Below are positions 50,824 to 58,505 of a stretch of DNA of 64,000 nt, in pieces. Position numbers and translations under genes: made by a program. Location: the NCBI GenBank assembly GCA_003963305.1, contig RXJR01000020.1, forward strand, positions 170,256 to 234,255, given 5' to 3'. Origin of the DNA: Candidatus Melainabacteria bacterium (GTDB taxonomy: Bacteria; Cyanobacteriota; Vampirovibrionia; Obscuribacterales; Obscuribacteraceae). The number at the start of each line of letters is the position of its first letter. Position 1 is the stretch's first letter. The notes below the pieces were generated by a model, which saw only the letters and a list, made by a program, of their open reading frames with translations, made no database searches and was not told the origin of the DNA.

Positions 50824-52238
50824 TAGACTTTGACCTCCTTGGGTTTAGCGGCAGGAGCTACAACGACAGCCCGCGTGTACAGCGTCTTGTAGGTGTTGTA
50901 GGCGAATATGAATTGACCGGTGACGATCATGATTCCGCTGATGCTGCGCAAGAACCAGTAAGGAACAAGTTCAATAACCCACTGATCTACTGGGATGCCA
51001 TGGTGCCAGCCAGCTGACTGGACTAAGCCCGCAATCGTCAATGAAGTCATCATCAAACTGAACCCTAAAAACTTGAGCCAGTAGTGAGCTCGAATCAGAC
51101 CCTGACTGTGCCACTGCCGTCCAGTCAATCGCGGCATACTGTAATAGAACGCCGAAGTCAAAATGAATGAGAAAGTTCCGAGAAGTGCAAGGTGAGCGTG
51201 TCCTACTACCCATTGAGTAAAGTGGAGATACCAGTTAACCCAGCGAGTTGCCTGGAACGGACCCTGTGTGCAAGTAACCAGGTAGAACATGCAAGAAGTG
51301 ACGGCGAATCGCAACGGGATATCGGTTACGACCATTCCCCATTTGCCTTTCATGGTCATGAAGAAGTTGGTCAAGACGGTGAATACCGGCACGAGCAAGA
51401 AGATGGAAGAGATGACTGCAATAGCCTTCAACCATTCTGGTACCGGCGATTGCAAAATGTGGTGCGTCCCAGTCGGCGCATAGAAGAGGGCAATTCCCCA
51501 GAAGCCCAGCATCGATAGACCGTGGCTGTACAGCGGCGCCCCTGTCAGTCGTGGCAGCAAGTAATACATCATGCCGACACCGACTGTGGTGAACCACATA
51601 CCGAGAATGTTGTGACCGTAGAACCAACCGATGATGGCGTCGTTCAAACCAGGCAGAGAGACGAAAGTTCTCTGTCCGATGATGTATACGAGCGGGAACC
51701 AGAACAGTGAGCCGAGGAAATACCACAACGACACGTACAATTTTTTGACGCGTCGATTGACGACCGTCATATAGATGTTCCAGGCGACCGAAACAAGACC
51801 GACCATGACGATGACATCGAGCAGAGCACCGAGCTCGGCATACTCACGACCTTCTGTGTTGCCGTTGAGCAGAGTGCACATGGCGCCTATCATCAGCACG
51901 TTCCATGCCCACATGGTGAAGTTGCCTAAGCGCTCACTCCACAGCTTCGTCTTGCAAAGTGTCGGCACCATATGGAACATGGCAGCGACATAACCCATAG
52001 ACAGCCAACCGATGGCGACTGCGTTGACGTGGAACATTCGCAAGTGCGGCATCGCCAACTGCGGAATGTTGTGCACGAGGTCAGGCATTGAGAACTCAAG
52101 TCCAGCAAGCAAACCGGCGCTCATTCCCCAGAGGGACCACCAGAGCGCTGACAGGAAAAAGTTGCGGCTGGCGCTACCTTCCTGATTGCTTAAAAATTTG
52201 TCTACTAAACTGTTGGACAACTTGAGCCACCCCCGCAA
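50823..52238 (-). CDS. ccoN: cbb3-type cytochrome c oxidase catalytic subunit CcoN
   Basis: 471 residues with about 12 helices. It reduces oxygen to water at a heme b3-CuB centre. Ligands are in place: His70 (low-spin heme) in FHVNAVAIGW, the CuB His209 in WFYGHNILGMWFT and His259/His260 in APTGTHHIL, and His347/His349 in VVGHAHLALLG. The C-family Tyr that cross-links near CuB is likely Tyr319 (CMFYLVTCTQGP). These point to an oxygen reductase, not a nitric oxide reductase. It is the first gene of the 52238-43498 operon. The start is TTG 52238 or TTG 52220; the latter has GGGGTGG six bases upstream. Confidence 0.93.
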   Translation of the reverse strand: MRGWLKLSNSLVDKFLSNQEGSASRNFFLSALWWSLWGMSAGLLAGLEFSMPDLVHNIPQLAMPHLRMFHVNAVAIGWLSMGYVAAMFHMVPTLCKTKLWSERLGNFTMWAWNVLMIGAMCTLLNGNTEGREYAELGALLDVIVMVGLVSVAWNIYMTVVNRRVKKLYVSLWYFLGSLFWFPLVYIIGQRTFVSLPGLNDAIIGWFYGHNILGMWFTTVGVGMMYYLLPRLTGAPLYSHGLSMLGFWGIALFYAPTGTHHILQSPVPEWLKAIAVISSIFLLVPVFTVLTNFFMTMKGKWGMVVTDIPLRFAVTSCMFYLVTCTQGPFQATRWVNWYLHFTQWVVGHAHLALLGTFSFILTSAFYYSMPRLTGRQWHSQGLIRAHYWLKFLGFSLMMTSLTIAGLVQSAGWHHGIPVDQWVIELVPYWFLRSISGIMIVTGQFIFAYNTYKTLYTRAVVVAPAAKPKEVKV

Positions 52239-52618
52239 TCGCGAATGCCCGGACTGATTGTGAAAAATTCTAGGCTACTGACAAGGCGGTGAAATCGCCG
52301 TAACCATGATTTTTCGTTCAAATTATGGCAGTCTGCCTACCCTCGCCCGAAAGACAATCTCTGTTTGATACAAAGCGTAACGCGTGCCAGGTCGATTTCT
52401 TAAGTCTGAGTGATGTCTCAGGAAAGCTTTTAGCGAGGACCTTATCTGCGCCTTGCTTTCCATTCCTTACCAGAGCGAAAAAATCAAACTTGTCAATTAT
52501 CAAACAGGCAATTGTTTTCTTTTTCTCATCAAACTGGAATCAGATAGTCAAGCTGAGTTAGAGCCATCTTGAATTCCGCATAATCAGCGGCTCTTGTCAG
52601 GATCTTGAAAAGTTCCCA
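52239..52618. other. Divergence region between the respiratory operon and pth
   Basis: About 380 bases. It should contain the operon promoter, reading towards lower positions. A GGCGGTGAAATCGCC hairpin (52286-52300) lies about 50 bases upstream of ccoN. Short frames in both directions lack coding character. Confidence 0.4.
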
Positions 52619-53257
52619 CTACTCGGAAACTATGGGTTGAGGATTCTCAGGCGGAGGTGGTGCAAGGTTGATCGAGTTGTACTTGTTCATAGATTCAATT
52701 ACGCCTTTGCTCACCCAGAACGATATCGCCTCGGCCGATAAGCGCACCATCTTCTGATATAACTCCTGGTCCGCAGCTGGGATACGAGAGAGAACATACT
52801 GAGCACGTCTGGCACCACCAGGGTCAGGTCCGACGCCGAATTTGAGGCGGCTGAATTCTTTGCGACCTCCCAGCGCCTCGATAATCGACTCAACACCGTG
52901 CTGTCCTCCGGCGCCACCAGCCTTCTGCATGCGCAGTCGCCCCAGCGGCAACGAAACGTCGTCGTGCACGATGAGCAAATCGTGCAGCTCGATTTTGAAA
53001 TAATTGAGGATGGCGTTGACCGCTCTTCCGGACAGATTCATATAGGTAGTGGGCTTGGCAAGAATGACGCTTGAACCGTTAATAACTGCCTTGCCAACAT
53101 GCGAATGAAAGTCTTTGACCAGTTTGAAATCTGCAGCAATGCCGCCGGCAACGTTAGCCTGTGCTAATTCATCAATGACGGAAAACCCGGCGTTATGCCT
53201 GGTACCGACATATTCGTTGCCTATATTTCCCAGCCCGACAATCAGTTTGGTCGCCAT
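52619..53257 (-). CDS. pth: Peptidyl-tRNA hydrolase
   Basis: 212 residues. It releases peptides from dropped-off peptidyl-tRNA. The signatures are LIVGLGNIGNEYVGTRHNAGF (catalytic His in RHNAG), KPTTYMNLSG and LLIVHDDVSLPLGRLRMQKAGGAGG. The substrate-binding loop reads GGQHGVESI where most family members have GGHNGLKSI, so the usual Asn is replaced by His. A proline-rich tail (APPPPENPQPIVSE) is added. It is transcribed away from gcvPA. Confidence 0.95.
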   Translation of the reverse strand: MATKLIVGLGNIGNEYVGTRHNAGFSVIDELAQANVAGGIAADFKLVKDFHSHVGKAVINGSSVILAKPTTYMNLSGRAVNAILNYFKIELHDLLIVHDDVSLPLGRLRMQKAGGAGGQHGVESIIEALGGRKEFSRLKFGVGPDPGGARRAQYVLSRIPAADQELYQKMVRLSAEAISFWVSKGVIESMNKYNSINLAPPPPENPQPIVSE

Positions 53258-53476
53258 AAGTCAGTACATTAACAAATATTGGGTGAGCCCGAAAAGGGCG
53301 ATTCGCCTGAAACGCGCCACATCAGTGTATACAGTTGTGATCAAGCGTGATCAATCGGTAAAAACAGCGGCTACACTTATGTATTAAAGCCTTATGCAGC
53401 ATTATTGCTTGTTTGGTTTATGTGTCTGACTGACTATACAGCAGGCACCGTCACTTATTTAAGTAGCGAGCAGACG

Positions 53477-54883
53477 ATGACAGAAACAAATTTTGCCGGC
53501 TTTCCTTACCTGCCACACACCCAAGATGAGCGGCAAGAAATGCTGCACGAAATCGGGGTGCGCAGTTTCGAAGAATTGATCAGTCACATTCCCGCCGAAG
53601 TGAGAGCGAAGACTCTGGAGCTGAGCGCAGGGCTGAGCGAATTGGAATTGACCAAACACGTCGCTGCTCTGGCGGCCAAAAACAAACCTGCATCGTCATC
53701 TGCATCATTCCTTGGAGGCGGCTCGTACAGAAGATTCGTACCTTCGATCGTGCCGGCAGTAATATCGCGAGGAGAATTCGCCACAGCTTACACACCCTAT
53801 CAACCGGAAGTAAGTCAGGGCAGCCTGCAAGTCATCTACGAATTTCAAACGGCTATCTGCCTGCTCACAGGCATGGAAGTAGCAAACGCGTCGATGTACG
53901 ACGGACCGACCGCCTGCGCTGAAGCCGCTCTGATGGCTGCTCGCTTGAACAGCCGCAAGAAGATCGTCGTCAGCGCAAGCGTCAACCCTGAATACGAAAT
54001 GGTGACGCAGACATACGTGAATTCATGCGGACTCGAGTGGCAGACGGCTCCTGCAAAAGACGGCGTCACAGATATCGATGCCTTGAATCTAGACGAAGAC
54101 GTTGCAGCTCTGATTGTTCAATATCCAAATTACTTCGGTGCCCTCGAAGACATCTCAGAATTAGCCAAGAAAGCGCACGACAAAGGCGCATTGCTTGTTG
54201 TCGTGAGCGAACCAATCAGTCTCGGACTGTTGACACCACCTGGTGAGTTCGGCGCCGACATTGTAGTTGGCGATGCACAACCATGCGGAAATTCATTGTC
54301 CTTTGGCGGACCTTCAGCCGGTTATATGGCTTGCCGTAAGGATTTCATTCGTCAGTTGCCCGGTCGTCTGGCTGGAGTCACTGTCGACAATCGTGGCAAC
54401 AGAGCCTTCACACTGACTCTTCAGACCAGAGAACAACACATCAGACGCGCCAAAGCGACCTCGAACATCTGCACCAACCAGGCGCTCAATGCGCTGGCCA
54501 TGCTGGTCTACATAACAGCTATTGGACCGGGCGGCTTGAAGCAGCTGTGCTCGATCAGTGCACAACGCGCTCACTATCTGGCAGAACAACTGACCCAAAT
54601 TCCTGGCGTCACTCTCGCTTACAAGCAGCCATTCCTCAACGAATTTGTAATTCAAGTCGAGCAGCCAGTTTCAACTCTTCTCAGTGCATTGAAGGAGCGC
54701 GGCATACTTGCAGGTATCGACCTTTCTACGTTCCGTCCGGAGCTGAAGAACCAGATACTGATCGCCGTCACCGAAATGAATTCGCGCGAAGACCTCGACA
54801 AATTTGTGCAAGAATTCAAAACCCACTGCGCTACAGCCAAGCCAAGTGCTAAGCGTGAAGAAAGCAGCATGATGAAGGTATAA
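53477..54883 (+). CDS. gcvPA: Glycine dehydrogenase (decarboxylating) subunit 1
   Basis: About 468 residues. It is the N-terminal half of the P-protein of the glycine cleavage system, in the split (two-gene) form: YLPHTQDERQEMLHEIGVRSFEELISHIP, FLGGGSYRRFVPSIVPAVISRGEFATAYTPYQPEVSQGSLQVIYEFQTAICLLTGMEVANASMYDG, and LSFGGPSAGYMACRKDFIRQLPGRLAGV. The PLP-binding Lys lies in subunit 2, which is not in the window; nor are gcvT or gcvH. The start was set by homology at ATG 53477, although the frame is open to 53405. No glycine riboswitch was recognised upstream. Confidence 0.95.
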   Translation: MTETNFAGFPYLPHTQDERQEMLHEIGVRSFEELISHIPAEVRAKTLELSAGLSELELTKHVAALAAKNKPASSSASFLGGGSYRRFVPSIVPAVISRGEFATAYTPYQPEVSQGSLQVIYEFQTAICLLTGMEVANASMYDGPTACAEAALMAARLNSRKKIVVSASVNPEYEMVTQTYVNSCGLEWQTAPAKDGVTDIDALNLDEDVAALIVQYPNYFGALEDISELAKKAHDKGALLVVVSEPISLGLLTPPGEFGADIVVGDAQPCGNSLSFGGPSAGYMACRKDFIRQLPGRLAGVTVDNRGNRAFTLTLQTREQHIRRAKATSNICTNQALNALAMLVYITAIGPGGLKQLCSISAQRAHYLAEQLTQIPGVTLAYKQPFLNEFVIQVEQPVSTLLSALKERGILAGIDLSTFRPELKNQILIAVTEMNSREDLDKFVQEFKTHCATAKPSAKREESSMMKV

Positions 54884-54962
54884 TCTCCAGATAGCCGCAC
54901 TGCGGCAGCTGCCCTGCCAGGCGCCTTTGCGCTCACTACTACCTACGAGGCTCAACTCGTTC

Positions 54963-55742
54963 ATGGACCCAGACTCAATCACAACACAGAGAAGCGACAT
55001 GCCTTCAGACACAAAAACAACTGATGGTGCTTCCGAAACTAAGAAGGCAAAACCAAATTCGGTTCAGGGCTTCATTAGAGAAATCGTTGAGCTTGTAGTC
55101 GTCACTCTCGTTCTTTTGATTGTGATTCGCTGGGCGCTGGCTGAAGCAAGATACATTCCGTCGAGTTCGATGGAACCGACTCTGCAAATTAACGACCGCT
55201 TGCTCGTAGAAAAAGTATCCGGGCATCTGGGCAAGAAAATTCAGCGCGGCGACATTCTCGTTTTCTATCCACCACCCATCGAACTGGGCGGTCAAGATCT
55301 AAAGAATGATCCGCTGACAGTTCTGGGACGATTGACCGGTCTGCCTTTCCTTCCATATGAGCCAGCTTTCATTAAACGCACGATCGGTCTACCAGGCGAC
55401 CACATCCGCATTCAACACGGCGTGGGCGTCTACATTAACGGACAGCTGCTTGACGAATCTAGCTACATTAAAGAGAAGCCCAATTACGACTTGAATGTTT
55501 TAGGCGACATCGGCGGTCGCTCGACAGATGGTGGAGTAATTCAGCCCTACCGCGCCAATCAGCTCAACGAGCCCATCATTGTGCCGCCCGGTCACCTTTT
55601 CATGATGGGCGACAACCGCAACAACTCAGAAGACAGCCACGTATGGGGATTTCTTGACCAGAAACGGATTGTTGGACGAGCCTGTTTGCTTTTCTGGCGC
55701 CAGCTGAATCCGCCACCCTACCCACAAATTCTGGACGAATAA
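54963..55742 (+). CDS. lepB: Signal peptidase I
   Basis: About 259 residues. It cleaves signal peptides of exported proteins. An N-terminal helix (EIVELVVVTLVLLIVIRWAL) precedes box B YIPSSSMEPTLQINDRLLVEK (catalytic Ser in SSMEPTL), box D FIKRTIGLPGD (catalytic Lys) and box E FMMGDNRNNSEDSHVWGF. An insertion between boxes (IELGGQDLKNDPLTVLGRLTGLPFLPYEP) makes it longer than minimal enzymes, as in cyanobacteria. Possible starts are TTG 54927, ATG 54963 or ATG 54999; 54963 has a GAGG 12 bases upstream. Confidence 0.95.
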   Translation: MDPDSITTQRSDMPSDTKTTDGASETKKAKPNSVQGFIREIVELVVVTLVLLIVIRWALAEARYIPSSSMEPTLQINDRLLVEKVSGHLGKKIQRGDILVFYPPPIELGGQDLKNDPLTVLGRLTGLPFLPYEPAFIKRTIGLPGDHIRIQHGVGVYINGQLLDESSYIKEKPNYDLNVLGDIGGRSTDGGVIQPYRANQLNEPIIVPPGHLFMMGDNRNNSEDSHVWGFLDQKRIVGRACLLFWRQLNPPPYPQILDE

Positions 55743-55774
55743 AGTCAGTTCGGGCAAAGGCTTGCATTTCCACG

Positions 55775-55790
55775 CATTCTTGCAAGAATG
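55775..55790. promoter_or_regulatory. Perfect 16-bp palindrome CATTCTTGCAAGAATG
   Basis: An uninterrupted palindrome 33 bases after the lepB stop and 105 bases before the likely HD-GYP start. With no loop it is more like a protein-binding site than a terminator. Confidence 0.4.
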
Positions 55791-55894
55791 AGTAGACATT
55801 GGCAAGTGTTCCATGTACCACTGGGTATATAAGCATGGGATTGTCACGCATTGGGCGCGAAGGCTCATCACCTTCAGGGGGAGACAGCATACAC

Positions 55895-57388
55895 ATGACT
55901 TCGAGCAAAGACTCTGGTAGACCCAAATACGTTAAGGGAAGCCGTAAAGCCAGTTCCTCCAAAACCGAAGAGCCTTGCAGTTCTGCTCTGTCGTCGCTGG
56001 AAGGCAAGGGAGCCGAAGAACAAGTTGAAGAGCTGAAACAAATTCAGACAGACTTGAACAAGCGCGAAGTGCAATTGATTGAGCGCGAGATCAAAGCGCT
56101 GCGATTGCAAGAAGAATTAGATCGATTGCGCCCGCTCAGCGGACTCTATCGTGTCGTCAAAGCGATGGCAACCGAGCGTCGTTTAGATTCGCTGCTCGAT
56201 GTGATCACGCGCGAAACCCAGATGATGCTCAAATGCGATCGATGCAGTGTTTTCGTGTTGGAAGCAAGCAAGCAGGAACTGTGGACACAGGTCGCTCAGG
56301 GGTTGATCGGCCACCGCATGATTCGTATTCCATTGCAGGGAACGAGCATCGTCAGCGAGTGCGCCCGCACCGCGCAAGTAATCAACATTCCAGATGCCTA
56401 CGCCGATGGACGCTTCGATCCGGAGGTCGATAAATCCACCGGATACCACACGCAAAGTGTGCTCTGCGTTCCAATGCTCAATCGCAGCGGCGAAGTTATC
56501 GGTGTCTTCCAGGTCTTAAACAAAGTCGGCGGACCATTCACAAATGAAGATGAAGACTGGCTTCAGGGCTTAACTGCAGTTGCAGCCGGCTTGATCGAAC
56601 AAGCACAGGCTTATCAAGAAATCGAGCGATTTGTCGACAAGACACTCGAGACGCTCGCTCAGACAATTGACCGTCGCGACCCGCTCACAGCTGGTCATTC
56701 GATGCGCGTCACCAACTACAGCTTGCTGGTCGGACAGCACATGAGCATTGCTGACGATGATGTCGATGTGCTGCGCTATTCGGCCATGATGCATGACTAC
56801 GGAAAAATCGGAGTGCCTGAAGCAGTGCTCTGGAAGAACGGACGTCTGACTCCAGAAGAGTATGCGCTCGTGCAGCAGCATGCCAATATCACATACGAAC
56901 TGTTGTCTAATCTTCCATTTACTCGGCGGTTGGCATCAGTACCGTTTGTAGCTTCGTGCCACCATGAAAAGGTTGATGGTTCAGGTTATTACAGAGGATT
57001 GAAAGGCGACGATATTCCGTTTCTATCGCGAATCATCGCAGTCGCTGATGTCTTTGATGCGTTGACTTCGGTGCGTCATTACCGCAACCGTATGCCTATC
57101 GATAAGGTCAGCGAAATCATGCAGACCGGTAAAGATAATCACTTCGAAGCAGCTTGCGTCGACGCGTTCTATCAGATTCCATCACATCGAGTCATCAAAG
57201 TAATGGAGTCTGAACGCGGCAACAAGGAAGAACGCCCTGACTACGATATGTTCAAAAGCATCTCGTGGATGAGGCTGGTCGAGCTGTTGTGCGGGTCTAA
57301 TCCGAAAAAAGGCGAAGACGGGATCAAAGACGCCTTTGAAAAGATGTACAACGCTGGGTTACCAGCCGACTATCAATCGCTGGACTAA
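55895..57388 (+). CDS. GAF and HD-GYP domain cyclic-di-GMP phosphodiesterase-like regulator
   Basis: About 497 residues. A Ser/Lys-rich leader and a coiled coil (LEGKGAEEQVEELKQIQTDLNKREVQLIEREIKALRLQEELDRL) precede a GAF sensor (about residues 95-245: RCSVFVLEASKQELWT, FDPEVDKSTGYHTQSVLCVPM). The HD-GYP domain has the metal ligands YSAMMHDYGKIGVPEAVLWKNGRLTPEEY and CHHEKVDGSGYYRGLKGDDIP, plus VADVFDALTSVRHYR. The GYP tripeptide is GYY here, so partner binding may differ although the HD pair is intact. ATG 55895 has GGGGGAG about 11 bases upstream; the frame continues to 55799. Confidence 0.88.
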   Translation: MTSSKDSGRPKYVKGSRKASSSKTEEPCSSALSSLEGKGAEEQVEELKQIQTDLNKREVQLIEREIKALRLQEELDRLRPLSGLYRVVKAMATERRLDSLLDVITRETQMMLKCDRCSVFVLEASKQELWTQVAQGLIGHRMIRIPLQGTSIVSECARTAQVINIPDAYADGRFDPEVDKSTGYHTQSVLCVPMLNRSGEVIGVFQVLNKVGGPFTNEDEDWLQGLTAVAAGLIEQAQAYQEIERFVDKTLETLAQTIDRRDPLTAGHSMRVTNYSLLVGQHMSIADDDVDVLRYSAMMHDYGKIGVPEAVLWKNGRLTPEEYALVQQHANITYELLSNLPFTRRLASVPFVASCHHEKVDGSGYYRGLKGDDIPFLSRIIAVADVFDALTSVRHYRNRMPIDKVSEIMQTGKDNHFEAACVDAFYQIPSHRVIKVMESERGNKEERPDYDMFKSISWMRLVELLCGSNPKKGEDGIKDAFEKMYNAGLPADYQSLD

Positions 57389-57398
57389 CTCACGCAAG

Positions 57399-57571
57399 CG
57401 CAATGGACCGCACGCGAGACGCGTGCCAGATGGACCGCACGCGTCTCGCGTGCACATGGAACGCACGCATCCTGCGTGCACATGGAACGCACGCATCCTG
57501 CGTGCTTGCACATATGGCACTGCATCTGGTACCGGAGCGTATAAAGCAGACGCGGGACGCGTGCGGTCCAT
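57399..57571. repeat. Palindromic repeat array with inverted end copy
   Basis: Units of about 27 bp (pattern ATGGAcCGCACGCGtctCGCGTGCac) start near 57401, 57430, 57457 and 57482; each can fold as GCACGCG/CGCGTGC. After a degenerate stretch, GCAGACGCGGGACGCGTGCGGTCCAT (57546-57571) is an inverted copy. The layout is the same as at 43208. Confidence 0.85.
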
Positions 57572-57592
57572 ATTCCTGCCGCGTCAGAATAA

Positions 57593-57620
57593 AACGGCGC
57601 CTGGTCACCCAGACGCCGTT
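57593..57620. terminator. Bidirectional intrinsic terminator between convergent genes
   Basis: AACGGCG-c-CTGG (57593-57604) pairs with CCAG-a-CGCCGTT (57609-57620) around a four-base loop, with AAAA before it, giving a U-tract on the minus strand. It serves the Gly/Tyr-rich gene and possibly the HD-GYP transcript. Confidence 0.7.
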
Positions 57621-57665
57621 CGCTCTGCCAACGTCAACTGTCGCTGCCGACGTTCTCGAAACCGC

Positions 57666-58115
57666 TTAGTGATGATGCGGCATGGTTCGACCGTTGTAGT
57701 AGCCGCTGCCACCGTTGTAGTAGCCGTTGCTACCGCTGTAATAGCCATTGCCTCGTCCGTTCCAGTTATGGTTCTGGCGATAATTTGGCCTGTAGAATTG
57801 TGAGTTCATAAAACCCTGATTGGAATATGCTCTGTTGCCGCCCTGAGTTGCCAACCACTGTCGATACTGAGCTTTCTGGAATGCCAGCGGGTCGTTAGGA
57901 TCGATACCGGGGGCGCCAATTCCGCTGCCCTGACCGTAGCCATAACCATATCCGTAACCGTATTGCTGGTTGAGCAGATTTTGCTGATAGGCTTGCATGG
58001 CCTGTGCGTTTAGCAAATTCTGCAGGTCATTATTCCTGGCTTGCGCTGGTGAGTTCAAACTGGCAGCCAGGAATGTGGCTCCCACAAGTAATCCAGCTAA
58101 AAGTTTGTTGCTCAT
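57666..58115 (-). CDS. Secreted Gly/Tyr/Asn-rich low-complexity protein
   Basis: About 149 residues. A signal peptide (LLAGLLVGATFLAASLNSPAQA) is followed by an Asn/Gln/Leu-rich helix (NDLQNLLNAQAMQAYQQNLLNQQ), a YGYGYGYGYGQG run, a central DPNDPLAFQKAQYRQWLATQGG block, and a tail of Asn/Gly/Tyr repeats (NGYYSGSNGYYNGGSGYYNG) ending in MPHHH. Its composition suggests a surface or matrix protein; no family is recognised. ATG 58115 has AAAAGGA eight bases upstream, better than ATG 58133. Confidence 0.75.
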   Translation of the reverse strand: MSNKLLAGLLVGATFLAASLNSPAQARNNDLQNLLNAQAMQAYQQNLLNQQYGYGYGYGYGQGSGIGAPGIDPNDPLAFQKAQYRQWLATQGGNRAYSNQGFMNSQFYRPNYRQNHNWNGRGNGYYSGSNGYYNGGSGYYNGRTMPHHH

Positions 58116-58254
58116 GTCTTTGTTCCTTTTCATTCCGCCTTACGAATCTAACGACGCAGTCATCTCCGTTTAGATTCCTGTTTTCACATTAGACATATCT
58201 CATAATAGCCGCAATTGATGAACTGGAGGGCATTCCAGGGTGTCAAAATAATCA

Positions 58255-58268
58255 ACCAACCGGTTAGT
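58255..58268. promoter_or_regulatory. Near-palindrome ACCAACCGGTTAGT upstream of the dioxygenase-methyltransferase gene
   Basis: The site is symmetric except for one base pair and has the ACCGGT core often seen in TetR-family operators. It lies 238 bases before the ATG at 58506. The interval 58116-58505 has no other convincing feature. Confidence 0.35.
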
Positions 58269-58505
58269 AAGCACATCCCGCGTGACCACTTGCGGGGCTC
58301 GAAAGAGAAAAAACTACATCTACGTGCAGTCTTCAGACAGATACACATTTAACCGGCGCGTTATCCCTCAACAAGTAGCGCCCTATCCCATAACGGCCGA
58401 CCCGGTCACTCCAGCGTCACCACAGCCCGTCACCACACCCGATACCGCTACTGTCGGGCTACGAATGATATATTTAGTGCAGCTTCAATATTTCAGGAAC
58501 ATCCA

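Noticed and set aside
50823-52238. Nitric oxide reductase NorB instead of an oxidase
   Set aside because: The Tyr near CuB and the CcoO-type partner with HQLGTxRTGPDL fit the cbb3 family, and the NorB-specific Glu residues are not seen.
53258-53476. Glycine riboswitch before gcvPA
   Set aside because: None of the conserved aptamer elements is visible; only a GTGATCA direct repeat (53337-53353 area) was found.
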